Notes under the pieces: model-generated
What the model was told of the DNA's origin: nothing
The model's database searches: none
What the model saw: the letters and a program-made list of their open reading frames with translations, nothing else
Shown here: one piece after another, positions 26,364 to 36,078 of the stretch
Numbering within the stretch: position 1 is the stretch's first letter
Layout of the letters: each line of letters opens with the position of its first letter
Translations under genes and position numbers: made by a program
Assembly (NCBI GenBank): GCA_965213575.1
Contig: CBDBZN010000021.1
Span: 1 to 57,192, forward strand
Source: JAUHXS01 sp965213575
Lineage (GTDB): Bacteria; Bacteroidota; Bacteroidia; Chitinophagales; JAUHXS01
Direction of reading: 5' to 3'
Length of the DNA stretch: 57,192 nt

Positions 26364-28049
26364 TTAAAAAGCTACTAAAGCTCCACCCACAGATGCGCCG
26401 GCAGCAACAATAGTAGTAATAACCAGCCACCACGCTGCGGAGGCTGCAGTTTTTCTCGCAGCTTCTGCCTGGATCACTGCTCTTCTTTCTAAGTTTACTA
26501 ATTTGGCTTTAGCTTTATCTTCCAAAGTACTTATTGCATTAGAAACTTCATCTTTAGCTTCTTCAACTGTTTGGACAACCTGATCAATATTCTTTTTATC
26601 AACCAATCCATTATTTGTAAGAAGAGCAATAAAAGTATTTTTATCGAAATCTCTTAATCTGCTTTTAGCAATTTCCACACTATCTTCAGGATTCTCTATA
26701 GCTAGTTTAACATCATTCTTTAGTTGTTGGTAGTTAAGTTCAGGCCGATCAGTGCTATTTAGATACTCAGCTATTTTATCCTCGATCTTTTTCATAAATG
26801 TTTGATCAGATGAATTATTAGAAAAACCATTAACTTTCTCCTTCACGTAATCTATAGCAGATTCTACTTGCTCGGCAACTTTTTCTACTTGCTCTTCTTG
26901 TAAGGCAGTATTTTCAGTTAAAACAGTTACAACCGATTCTCTATCAAGCTGACTTAATCTATCTGCTACTATTGATGTTGCATTTCCGGGATTTTTAATG
27001 ATCTTATCAAAATCTTTTTTGAGTTGCTCGGTATTCAATCCATCAGGACTAGCATTTTTTAGGAAGTTTTTAATCTCATCGATATACTTTTGTACTGTTT
27101 CTTCATCCTGATCAGTTACTTTTGCTGCCACTTTTTTAACAGTATCTTGTGTACCATCTCCATTACCATACGATTCTTTTAGGTCGTTCCACAACGTTTT
27201 TAGTTGAGCTACCTTGTCTTTATTTCCCTCCTTGTCATTCGATTCATATTTGGAAATAATTTTATTAAATGCTTGTTGAGCTGCCATGGCTCCGGTACCG
27301 GAATTTTCTGAACTTGCGCTAGACAAAATATCTTTCAATTCCTTTTTTACTTTATCATAATTGGGTATTTTATCATCCACATCCTTAAAAAAGCTAGTAA
27401 TAGAATCTGTGATTTTATTCAAATCCAAATTGTTTTCAATTTCCTTTCTTAGTTCTTTAACAGTTGATTTTGCTACGTTTTTCATGCTTTTTTCAGGAGA
27501 AGGAGTAACCATAGCTTTTAATGCATCACCTGTTGCTCTTAAGCCGGATATGGCTGTTGAAGCCATGCTGCCCACTAGCGTACTAGCAATTTTACCTTCT
27601 AAATAAAATATAACTAAGAAAAAAGTTGCCCATATAGAGAGCGCAATAGTAATATTAACTATAGGGCTTTCAATTAAGCTTAAATTTAATGCCAAAGCTG
27701 TAGCACCAAACAATGCTAAACCTGTTGTAATAGTACTCCAAATTCCAAAAGCTGTAGAAATCTTTACTCCTGTAGGCGTTGTATCTTTTTCTTCATCTGT
27801 ATTTTCGTCTGTATCAGCTGAATATTTATTTTCTACATACGTTTCTTTAACGTCTCCGATTGCAGATATTCCTGCGGCAACCGATAAAGCTGTTAAGATA
27901 ACTTGAAATCCTAAAGCTAATAGGACTCCAGCAGTCAATGCTACAAAGAATTGAGGCGTTGCAATAGCACCCATTACTACATCAGTAGTTTGAGCAGAAG
28001 CAGTTAATGAAATTATAAAAGCTGAAATTATAAAAGATACTCTTTTCAT
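26364..28049 (-). CDS. Membrane protein with internal helical repeats
   Basis: I place the start at 28049 (MKRVSFIISAFIISLTASAQ, a good signal peptide) rather than at an earlier ATG at 28091, giving 561 aa. Three to four hydrophobic segments occupy roughly residues 25-60 and 105-170 of the mature region. A long charged helical region follows, containing at least two related units of about 90 residues: FLKNASPDGLNTEQL... LSQLDRESVVTVLTENTAL, and YLNSTDRPELNYQQL... LRDFDKNTFIALLTNNGLV. A last transmembrane helix ends the protein (ITTIVAAGASVGGALVAF). No family named. Perhaps a stress-related envelope protein, given its neighbours. Confidence 0.65.
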   Translation of the reverse strand: MKRVSFIISAFIISLTASAQTTDVVMGAIATPQFFVALTAGVLLALGFQVILTALSVAAGISAIGDVKETYVENKYSADTDENTDEEKDTTPTGVKISTAFGIWSTITTGLALFGATALALNLSLIESPIVNITIALSIWATFFLVIFYLEGKIASTLVGSMASTAISGLRATGDALKAMVTPSPEKSMKNVAKSTVKELRKEIENNLDLNKITDSITSFFKDVDDKIPNYDKVKKELKDILSSASSENSGTGAMAAQQAFNKIISKYESNDKEGNKDKVAQLKTLWNDLKESYGNGDGTQDTVKKVAAKVTDQDEETVQKYIDEIKNFLKNASPDGLNTEQLKKDFDKIIKNPGNATSIVADRLSQLDRESVVTVLTENTALQEEQVEKVAEQVESAIDYVKEKVNGFSNNSSDQTFMKKIEDKIAEYLNSTDRPELNYQQLKNDVKLAIENPEDSVEIAKSRLRDFDKNTFIALLTNNGLVDKKNIDQVVQTVEEAKDEVSNAISTLEDKAKAKLVNLERRAVIQAEAARKTAASAAWWLVITTIVAAGASVGGALVAF

Positions 28050-28184
28050 TATAATATGTTTTAGTTTATTAATATGTCTTATACAATTCAACTATCATGC
28101 CATATATATATAATTTATAATACATGTTATTAAGGAAGCTGTATGATAAAATTTATATTAAACTAAAAGTATTTGCTTATGCCT

Positions 28185-29696
28185 TTAATCTTTATTAAAG
28201 CTTATCACCTGCAAAGGCTCATAAGCTGGTCCTTCTAGTACGGTTCCGTCTGGCTTAAAGCGTGTTGCATGGCATGGGCAATCCCATGTTTTTTCAGCAT
28301 TATTCCAATTTACAATACAACCCAAATGTGTACATACTGCAGATCGCATGTGTAACTTCCCATTTTTATCTTTAGAAGCGGCTATATTCTTACCGTCTTT
28401 TTCTACTATCTTTCCTTCCTCTGGAGCTATGTCTTGGAAATCTTTTTCCTCTGCGTTACCGGGAATATTTTTTAAATATTGCTTAGCTACATTAAGATTT
28501 TCTTTAATAAAATTTTTAGCAGCTTTTAACGGCTGATGGCGAGTAGGAGCTAAAAGCTCGGCCAATTCATTTTCTTCTCCTGCAATTAAATCAGAAATGA
28601 TCATTCCTGCAAGCGTTCCATATACCAGTCCATCAGTCGAATAACCGGTAGCTATATATTCTTCTTTATTTTTAGCTTCTCGTCCGATATAGGGTAGTAA
28701 GTCAGCGGGACGATAGTGTTGGCCACCCCAGCGGTGGGTAACTTCTTCCACTTTAAAATACTTTTGTGCAAAAGCTTCGAGTTCTTTGATTTTACTCAGA
28801 TTATTTTCTGCTTGGCCTACTTTATGAGGCTTCCCTACCACAATGAGATAATTTTCTCCTTTATGAGCATATTTTCTAACAGAAATTTTTTCTTCATTCT
28901 CAAAATATCCCCAGAAAATCCCTTCCGGAAAATCATTTTTTACCTTACAAGCGATTCCATATTCTCGATAAGGGCCTAAAAGTGTTTGCACAAATTTCAC
29001 TCCTTTAGGCGTGTGCGTAGCGTGTATAACATGTTTAGCTGTAACTGTACCTCCCGTAGTTTTAACCTTATAAAGATCATCGGTTTCTTCTATACCCGTA
29101 ACACGTGTGCATTCATAAATATGTAAGGTGTCAGATGCAACTGCCTTCGCTAATTCCTGCACATAACGCATAGGATTTATTTGTGCCTGCCCTAAGACTT
29201 TTACAGCTTTAGTAGATGGGAGCGGGATCTCTTCAGGTGCAACTTCAGTGATGGATATATCTGCATCGTGTCCTACCTTTAGTTCTTTTTTTATCTTTTC
29301 GTTATTTTGTTCCATTGCTGCATAGAGATACCAAGGGGTACGTATAAAATCACAGTCGAGGTTATACTTCTTAATATTTTCTTCCATCCTATTTAAAGCA
29401 GCCGAGCGAGCAGCGATAATGCTTTTTACAGTTTCGATATCATATTTAGACTTTAATTCATCCAGATTTCTATCTATAGTGAAATAAAGGTTACCGGTAC
29501 TGTGGCTGCTCGTGCCACCACCTACTTTGAGCGCTTCGATCACGGCTACTTTATATCCCTTTTCAGAAAGCTGTAAAGCTGTAGATATGCCGGTAACACC
29601 TCCGCCTATGATGGCTGCATCTACAGAAATATCCTTATCTAGTATCGGATGATCGTAAATATCAGCAAATTTATTCCATAGTGATTGTGTAAACAT
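28185..29696 (-). CDS. FAD-dependent oxidoreductase fused to a Rieske domain
   Basis: This encodes 503 aa. The N-terminal DAO-type FAD domain has the dinucleotide motif IIGGGVTGIS (about 29-38) and GGGTSSHSTGN. The C-terminus is a Rieske [2Fe-2S] domain with CTHLGC (about 455) and CPCHATRF (about 473); the extra cysteines match high-potential Rieske proteins. The same fusion occurs in YhfW-like proteins. The substrate is unknown. There is no signal peptide. It stands alone, divergent from the next gene. Confidence 0.85.
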   Translation of the reverse strand: MFTQSLWNKFADIYDHPILDKDISVDAAIIGGGVTGISTALQLSEKGYKVAVIEALKVGGGTSSHSTGNLYFTIDRNLDELKSKYDIETVKSIIAARSAALNRMEENIKKYNLDCDFIRTPWYLYAAMEQNNEKIKKELKVGHDADISITEVAPEEIPLPSTKAVKVLGQAQINPMRYVQELAKAVASDTLHIYECTRVTGIEETDDLYKVKTTGGTVTAKHVIHATHTPKGVKFVQTLLGPYREYGIACKVKNDFPEGIFWGYFENEEKISVRKYAHKGENYLIVVGKPHKVGQAENNLSKIKELEAFAQKYFKVEEVTHRWGGQHYRPADLLPYIGREAKNKEEYIATGYSTDGLVYGTLAGMIISDLIAGEENELAELLAPTRHQPLKAAKNFIKENLNVAKQYLKNIPGNAEEKDFQDIAPEEGKIVEKDGKNIAASKDKNGKLHMRSAVCTHLGCIVNWNNAEKTWDCPCHATRFKPDGTVLEGPAYEPLQVISFNKD

Positions 29697-29784
29697 ATTT
29701 GTAGCTTTAACTTTGACAATAAATTATATATTCAATTTTCATTCCACCTTAATATTTTAAAGTATCATCGAATCAAATAAATTT

Positions 29785-29792
29785 TACTTTTG
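29785..29792 (+). promoter_or_regulatory. Possible -7 box for the 29840 gene
   Basis: TACTTTTG fits the Bacteroidota -7 consensus TAnnTTTG and lies 47 bases before the ATG at 29840 in the divergent gap 29697-29839. No good TTTG is present at -33, so support is partial. Confidence 0.3.
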
Positions 29793-29839
29793 CTGCATTC
29801 ACAGAAGGCAATCTTTTTACCTTACATATATTTATTGAT

Positions 29840-31576
29840 ATGAAAAAAATTGCCATTATTGGAGTAGGGCCACGAGGGCTTTCCGCGTTAGAGAGTTTGT
29901 TTTCAGCTTTGTCAAAATATATGGAGGCTTCAAAAACCTTTGTTACCTTATTTGAAACTTCCCAATTCCCCGGTGCAGGGCAAGTTTGGGATATAAATCA
30001 ATCGAATGTTAACTGGTTAAATATTTCTCAAAGAGCACTAAATGATTTAAAAGGAAGAAAAGAAATTCAATTAAATAATTGCATCATCCCTAGTTTTCCC
30101 GGTTATGTAGATTGGTTACCTGAAGCATTAAAGAATGATCAATACAATGATCCTGATTTATTTCCACCTCGTTCTCAGATGGGGAAATACTTAAATGCAC
30201 GATACAATTCCATTGCTGAGCCTTTACTAGCAAAAAAGCTTATTAGGCTTGTCTCATCCACTGTTATTTCTATTAATTATAACAAAGAGAATTTTAGAGT
30301 ATCTACCGGCGATGACAAAGAACATGAATTTGATGAAGTGGTTTTAACCATAGGCCATCAGTCGACAAAATTGCCTAAGCAGTTGAAAAAATGGAAACAA
30401 CACGTTGGAAAACACAACAACTTAACGCTGTTTTTAGATGCTTATCCTGTAGAAAATATCGGTAATTCGAAAAATATTAATTCAAAAAGCATAGTAGGAA
30501 TTCGAGGATTTGGCTTAGCGATGATTGATGACGTGAGAGCTTTAACGATAGATCGAGGAGGAACTTTTGAGATTACAGATACTAAAACCTTTCAATCGAC
30601 TTTTAAAAATGCTAAAGATATACCTCAAAAAATTGTTCCTTTTTCCTTAGATGGAAAACCAATGATTCCTAAGCCACTTAATGGTAAGATTGATGAGTTA
30701 TTTACGCCTTCCGAGAAAGAAATAGATGAGTTTAGCCAACAAATAAGAGCACATACTAATAGTGAAAAACAAGCGACCGACATCACTTTCCTTAAAAAAG
30801 CCATAGCTTCGATTGTAGCTAAACAATATTTGAGATTAAACAATAAAGCATATTATCAATTTCAAACACAGAAAGATTGTGAAGCGACTATTTTAGCTTG
30901 GTTAGATGATGAGGATGTTAAACATCCGGCTATTTATCCGTCAAAAAGTGAAACTGAAATCCTCATTGGAGATTACATTGAAATGGCAGTTTCGAGCTCG
31001 CATATCTCTCTAGATTATTGTATTGGACAAGTGTGGAGGCACTGTCAACCTCATATGTACAATCTGTTTGCACACGCTGATTTACCCGATGAGGTGATGG
31101 CTGACATAGTAGCCATTGATGAAAGGATCAAACGGTATTCTTACGGCCCTCCGGTGGAAAGCATGCAGCAGTTATTGGCACTCCATCGAGCAGGTATTTT
31201 AACGTTTGATTATGTAGATGATCCGGAAATTAAATTAATAAAAAATGGTTGGAAATTGACGGCCGGAAATAAAGAAGTCATTGTTAATTGCATGATCAAT
31301 AGCATTCTTTCTCCTCCAAAGTTATTAGAAGTGACTTCGCCGGTAATTAAAAACCTATTATCGGACGATTTGCTTCAACCTGTGCATTCTGATTTAGGCA
31401 TTAAGACTTATTCAAACGGATGTGTTGAGTTGCCCGATTCAAAAGATTTTATATCACTTGCTGTGCTAGGAAGGCTATCAAAAGGGAGCATTTTAGGAGC
31501 AGATGCTATTTTAGAATGTTTTAGTAATCAAATTGACGATTGGGCGGAGGGTGTGGTGAGGAGGATGAAAAGATGA
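29840..31576 (+). CDS. FAD/NAD(P)-binding protein (NAD_binding_9 type)
   Basis: This encodes 578 aa. The Rossmann motif IIGVGPRGLSALESL is at the N-terminus, followed by FPGAGQVWDINQSNVNWLNIS, which matches the family of FAD-NAD(P)-binding proteins annotated with PF13454. TIGHQST (about 170) fits the second nucleotide-binding turn. Length is normal for the family. The substrate is unknown. It is a cytosolic single gene, divergent from the Rieske oxidoreductase, and both are redox enzymes. Confidence 0.75.
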   Translation: MKKIAIIGVGPRGLSALESLFSALSKYMEASKTFVTLFETSQFPGAGQVWDINQSNVNWLNISQRALNDLKGRKEIQLNNCIIPSFPGYVDWLPEALKNDQYNDPDLFPPRSQMGKYLNARYNSIAEPLLAKKLIRLVSSTVISINYNKENFRVSTGDDKEHEFDEVVLTIGHQSTKLPKQLKKWKQHVGKHNNLTLFLDAYPVENIGNSKNINSKSIVGIRGFGLAMIDDVRALTIDRGGTFEITDTKTFQSTFKNAKDIPQKIVPFSLDGKPMIPKPLNGKIDELFTPSEKEIDEFSQQIRAHTNSEKQATDITFLKKAIASIVAKQYLRLNNKAYYQFQTQKDCEATILAWLDDEDVKHPAIYPSKSETEILIGDYIEMAVSSSHISLDYCIGQVWRHCQPHMYNLFAHADLPDEVMADIVAIDERIKRYSYGPPVESMQQLLALHRAGILTFDYVDDPEIKLIKNGWKLTAGNKEVIVNCMINSILSPPKLLEVTSPVIKNLLSDDLLQPVHSDLGIKTYSNGCVELPDSKDFISLAVLGRLSKGSILGADAILECFSNQIDDWAEGVVRRMKR

Positions 31577-31634
31577 TATAATGTCGAGCAATTTCGAGTT
31601 GCACCAACTCAGCTTTTTCCTTATTTTTGTATAA

Positions 31635-34331
31635 ATGCAGATAATAAAAATACATATCACTTTATTATTAATTGCAATCACAAGCATCGGAAATTTTTCC
31701 TTAGCTCAACATTCTGTTGCAAGACAGTGGAATGAGGTTTTGCTAGATGCAATTCGTAAAGACTTTGCCCGGCCCACCGTTCATGCTAGAAACTTACATC
31801 ACGTGTCTATTGCCATGTACGATGCTTGGGCGGCCTATGATGAAGAAGCGGCTACTTATTTATTGGGAGACACAATAGGAGATTTTATTTGTCTTTTTGA
31901 GGGAGTTCCCTTACCATCGCAATTTTTAGAAGCTCGTAATGAAGCCATCAGCTTCGCCGCTTATCGATTACTTTACCATCGTTTTAAAAACTCACCGGGC
32001 AAAGCTATTTCTTTACCGGAGTTTGATTCTCTTTTCACCACTTTAGGATATGATTCTGCTTTTACGTCCGTAAATTATACTACCGGATCTCCTGCTGCTT
32101 TGGGTAATTACATTGCTCAGTGTTTAATTAATTTTGGATTGCAAGATAATTCAAATGAGCAAAATGATTATGAAAATACTTTCTATGCTCCTAGAAATCC
32201 TACTTTATTGCCAATCGTACCCGGTAACCCAGATATTGAAGATCCTAACGCATGGCAACCGCTTACGCTAGATGTGTTTATTGACCAAAGTGGCAACCCA
32301 CATCCCAACAATACTCCTGATTTTTTAAGCCCCGAATGGGGCACAGTCACTCCCTTTGCATTACAGGATTCCAATTTGACTATTTACGAAAGAGCCGGTA
32401 ATAATTATTGGGTATATCATGATCCCGGTGGCCCTGCCTTAATTGATACTACCGGAACAGATTCAGCAGCTTCCGCTGACTATAAATGGAACTTTTCTCT
32501 AGTCTCTATTTGGTCGTCACATCTCAACCCTGCTGATACTACTGTATGGGATATTTCTCCTAAATCTATTGGAAACGTGCAGGTATATCCAACGACTATT
32601 CCCGAATTGCAAAATTTTTATAATTATACAGAAGGTGGCGATCCCGGAACGGGCCGTACAATTAATCCACACACCGGCATGCCTTATGAACCTCAACCTG
32701 TCTTGCGGTCAGACTACACGCGAGTGTTAGCCGAGTTTTGGGCAGATGGCCCTCACTCTGAAACACCGCCGGGGCATTGGTTTACTATTTTAAATTATGT
32801 AAATGATCATGCTGAGTTCACTAAGAAATATAGAGGAGCGGGAGAACCGTTAGATGACTTAGAATGGGACGTAAAGGCTTATTTTACGCTTAGCGGTGCA
32901 GTGCACGATGCGGCAATTGCTGCTTGGGGAATTAAAGGATGGTATGATTATTTGCGGCCTATTTCAGCTATTCGATATATGGCAGATAATGGCCAGTGCA
33001 GCGATACTTCTTTGATGTCGTACAATAAAAATGGCATTCCATTGGTTGATGATTATATTGAATTAGTTTTAATAGGTGATCCGCTTGCTGGAAATAATAA
33101 TGAAAACGTAGGAAAAATTAAAGTATTTGCTTGGAAAGGGCCCGATTATATTAATAACTCTGATACAGATGTAGCAGGAGTTGGTTGGATTTTAGCAGAA
33201 AACTGGTGGCCTTATCAACGGCCAACATTTGTAACGCCTCCATTTGCAGGATATATCTCAGGCCATTCTACTTTTTCAAGAGCGGCAGCAGAGGTATTGA
33301 CCTTCTTATCGGGTGATCCATTTTTTCCGGGAGGAATAGGAGAGTTCATAGCTGAAAAAGATAAGTTCTTAGTATTTGAGCAAGGCCCTAGCGAAGATGT
33401 AGTTTTACAGTGGGCCACATATAGAGACGCTTCTGATCAATGTAGCTTATCAAGAATCTGGGGAGGTATTCATCCACCGGTTGACGATATGCCGGGTAGA
33501 TTGATCGGTAAAAAAATAGGAGTCAATGCGTTTAATTTTGCTGAAAAATATTTTTATGGGAAAGACTCAACCGGTAACACTCGTTCCGTAATATATCCTA
33601 CAGCATGTGATAGCTATACTTCACCAAGTGGAAAAATGTGGAATATTTCCGGTATTTATTTAGATACCATACCAAACGCAGCAAATGCAGATAGTATAAT
33701 TACTATTGATTTAACAGTTTCAGCTTCGTCAGAAAGCACAATAGATATTACACGGTGCAATAGTTTTACCTCTCCAAGCGGTAATTATACTTGGACAACC
33801 TCCGGGACTTACTTAGACACTATTTCAAATGCTAATGGTTGCGACAGTGTGATTAGTATAGGCCTAACTATTCCAGAGATTAATACTACCATTCTGCAAG
33901 AAGGAGATACGCTTATCGCTGAAGCAGTTAATGCCAATTACCAATGGATTACTTGCCCTAATAATGTACCACTACACAATGATACCAATCAAACTTTTAT
34001 AGGACTAGAAGGCGAGGAATATGCTATCATTATAAACCAACAAGGCTGTAGTGACACTTCAGAATGTTTTACCATTAGGAATACTGGATTTACGAAGTAC
34101 GATTTACGAAGTACAAATTTTGTGATCTTTCCAAATCCTGCAACTGACCAGTTGCAAGTGCAACAATTGAGGATTCAGCATTCAGAATTGAAAATTATAG
34201 ACTTGCCAGGAAAAATTATCTTTAGAAAGACTTTAAACTCTAAACTTTCAACTTTAAACTTATCGAGCTTAGCTCGAGGTATCTACTTCATAGAAATCGA
34301 CGGTCAGCGTCAAAAGTTTGTAAAATACTAA
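31635..34331 (+). CDS. Secreted vanadium-haloperoxidase-like protein with T9SS domain
   Basis: This encodes 898 aa. The signal peptide ends SLAQ (about 25). The catalytic part carries the PAP2/haloperoxidase pattern: YQRPTFVTPPFAGYISGHST with the SGH core, and later SRIWGGIHPPVDD with the R-x6-H pair. Two repeats follow (CDSYTSPSGKMW..., CNSFTSPSGNYTW...), a Bacteroidota surface-protein repeat. The end is a type A T9SS sorting domain (FVIFPNPATDQLQV... GIYFIEIDGQRQKFVKY). Active-site vanadate ligands are inferred from the motifs, and chemistry could instead be phosphatase-like. Confidence 0.8.
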   Translation: MQIIKIHITLLLIAITSIGNFSLAQHSVARQWNEVLLDAIRKDFARPTVHARNLHHVSIAMYDAWAAYDEEAATYLLGDTIGDFICLFEGVPLPSQFLEARNEAISFAAYRLLYHRFKNSPGKAISLPEFDSLFTTLGYDSAFTSVNYTTGSPAALGNYIAQCLINFGLQDNSNEQNDYENTFYAPRNPTLLPIVPGNPDIEDPNAWQPLTLDVFIDQSGNPHPNNTPDFLSPEWGTVTPFALQDSNLTIYERAGNNYWVYHDPGGPALIDTTGTDSAASADYKWNFSLVSIWSSHLNPADTTVWDISPKSIGNVQVYPTTIPELQNFYNYTEGGDPGTGRTINPHTGMPYEPQPVLRSDYTRVLAEFWADGPHSETPPGHWFTILNYVNDHAEFTKKYRGAGEPLDDLEWDVKAYFTLSGAVHDAAIAAWGIKGWYDYLRPISAIRYMADNGQCSDTSLMSYNKNGIPLVDDYIELVLIGDPLAGNNNENVGKIKVFAWKGPDYINNSDTDVAGVGWILAENWWPYQRPTFVTPPFAGYISGHSTFSRAAAEVLTFLSGDPFFPGGIGEFIAEKDKFLVFEQGPSEDVVLQWATYRDASDQCSLSRIWGGIHPPVDDMPGRLIGKKIGVNAFNFAEKYFYGKDSTGNTRSVIYPTACDSYTSPSGKMWNISGIYLDTIPNAANADSIITIDLTVSASSESTIDITRCNSFTSPSGNYTWTTSGTYLDTISNANGCDSVISIGLTIPEINTTILQEGDTLIAEAVNANYQWITCPNNVPLHNDTNQTFIGLEGEEYAIIINQQGCSDTSECFTIRNTGFTKYDLRSTNFVIFPNPATDQLQVQQLRIQHSELKIIDLPGKIIFRKTLNSKLSTLNLSSLARGIYFIEIDGQRQKFVKY

Positions 34332-34332
34332 G

Positions 34333-34569
34333 ATGAAAATTACTCGTAAGGAGCCTGCTCAACCTAATAATCCACTTCATGGCGTTAAATTAGCAGATAT
34401 ACTAGAATACTTAGTTGCTCGGTATGGTTGGGATGATCTAGGAATGAGTATTAATATTCGCTGTTTTAATTATGATCCTTCTATTAAATCGAGCCTGTCT
34501 TTTTTAAGAAAAACACCTTGGGCAAGAGAAAAAGTAGAGCAATTGTATTTAAGGTCAATGGAGAATTAG
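34333..34569 (+). CDS. VF530-family DNA-binding protein (DUF2132)
   Basis: This encodes 78 aa and matches the VF530 family over its whole length: NPLHGVKLADILEYLV, YGWDDLGMSINIRCF, DPSIKSSLSFLRKTPWAREKVE. The family is described as a small DNA-binding fold of unknown physiological role. It starts one base after the preceding stop codon, so it may be read through from that gene. Confidence 0.85.
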   Translation: MKITRKEPAQPNNPLHGVKLADILEYLVARYGWDDLGMSINIRCFNYDPSIKSSLSFLRKTPWAREKVEQLYLRSMEN

Positions 34570-34715
34570 ATTAAATATAGTAGTAGCTTTAGCTATAGTC
34601 TCTTCTTTTCTAGCACAAACATGATAAAAAAATTATGTCAATCCTCGAGCCTCAGGAGGACATATTTTTGATTCATAACATAAATGTTTCTCAGGATTGG
34701 CTGTATCTTTGGAAG

Positions 34716-36026
34716 ATGTCTACTCCTATCAAAAATCAAAAGCAAATCCTGGCTAAGTTGGGTATTGAGCAACTTAATTCCATGCAAATAGATGCGCAGC
34801 AAGCTATTCATGCAAATAATGAAATTGTATTATTATCTCCTACAGGATCGGGCAAAACCCTAGCTTTTTTGTTGCCTATCATTGCTGAGTTAAATGAAAA
34901 ATTACAAAATGTACAGGCATTGATCTTAACACCTTCTCGTGAGTTAGCTATTCAAATAGAGCAAGTGATGAGAGAAATGGGAACAGGCTACAAGGTAAAT
35001 GCTATATACGGAGGACAATCTGTCTCTAAAGATAAAATTGCTTTAAAGCACCTTCCTGCTGTAGTAGTCGGTACGCCGGGGAGAGTGGCACACCATCTCA
35101 GGAGAGCAACATTTTCAACAGAAAATATTACTACAATTGTATTAGATGAGTTTGACAAATCGCTTGAAATTGGTTTTGAAGAAGAAATGAGAGAAATAAT
35201 GGAGCATCTTCCTAATCTGAAAAAGAAGGTATTGACATCTGCCACGCAAGCGGTAGATGTACCTGAATTTATAGAACTAAAAAATCCCGTTTTAGTAGAC
35301 CATTTAAAAGGTGGCGTTCCTCAGATCAAAACTAAAATGGTTATTTCTCCTTCAAAAGATAAATTACCGACATTGGTAGACACCTTACAGCATGTTGGGA
35401 ATCAACCGGGCATCATTTTCTGTAATTTTAAGGATACAATTCAACGAGTAAGTGATTTTCTGACTGAGAAAAATATCGATCACGGATGTTTTTATGGCGG
35501 AATGGAGCAAAATGACAGAGAGCGAGCACTTATTAAATTTAGAAATGGTACGCATCAATTGATCATCGCTACCGACTTAGCTGCCAGAGGAATTGATGTG
35601 CCGGAGATAAAATTTATTATTCATTATCACCTGCCACTTAAAGGTGAAGAATTTACACACAGAAACGGTAGGACAGCTCGGATGAATAGAGCAGGAACAG
35701 TATATGTGCTAAAGTGGGAAGAAGAGGTTTTGCCGGATTTCATAAAAAACGCTGAAATGGAAAATTTAGAGAATTCTAAAACGTTGAAAAATACTCCATG
35801 GACAACATTGTTTATATCCGGAGGTAGAAAAGATAAGATCTCCAAAGGGGATATTGCCGGTATTTTTTTAAAGCAAGGTAATCTCCAAAAAGAAGAATTA
35901 GGTGTCATAGAATTAAAGCAAGATTGTGCTTTTGTAGCAGTTCCAAGCACTAAAGCCCAATATTTATCTGAACTATTAAATAACAGCCGGCTTAAAAAGA
36001 AAAAAGTAAGGGTTTCTTTAATATAA
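34716..36026 (+). CDS. DEAD-box RNA helicase
   Basis: I prefer the ATG at 34716 (MSTPIKNQKQILAKLGIEQLNSMQIDA), because the reading frame upstream to 34635 lacks family similarity; this gives 436 aa. Motifs in order: Q motif, SPTGSGKT (I), PSRELA (Ia), GTPGR (Ib), DEFD instead of DEAD (II), SAT (III), IIFCNF (IV), TDLAARGID (V) and HRNGRTAR (VI). The short C-terminal extension of about 90 residues resembles the RNA-binding domain of DbpA-type helicases. Cytosolic, ATP-dependent RNA remodelling. Confidence 0.85.
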   Translation: MSTPIKNQKQILAKLGIEQLNSMQIDAQQAIHANNEIVLLSPTGSGKTLAFLLPIIAELNEKLQNVQALILTPSRELAIQIEQVMREMGTGYKVNAIYGGQSVSKDKIALKHLPAVVVGTPGRVAHHLRRATFSTENITTIVLDEFDKSLEIGFEEEMREIMEHLPNLKKKVLTSATQAVDVPEFIELKNPVLVDHLKGGVPQIKTKMVISPSKDKLPTLVDTLQHVGNQPGIIFCNFKDTIQRVSDFLTEKNIDHGCFYGGMEQNDRERALIKFRNGTHQLIIATDLAARGIDVPEIKFIIHYHLPLKGEEFTHRNGRTARMNRAGTVYVLKWEEEVLPDFIKNAEMENLENSKTLKNTPWTTLFISGGRKDKISKGDIAGIFLKQGNLQKEELGVIELKQDCAFVAVPSTKAQYLSELLNNSRLKKKKVRVSLI

Positions 36027-36078
36027 AACAAGGAGCGTTAGCTAATTCATCTGGCACATATTTTGTGTCTTACATAAT

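Noticed and set aside
31622..31629. TATTTTTG as promoter of the haloperoxidase-like gene
   Set aside because: It matches the -7 consensus but lies only 5 bases before the ATG with no TTTG upstream; chance occurrence in AT-rich DNA is likely.
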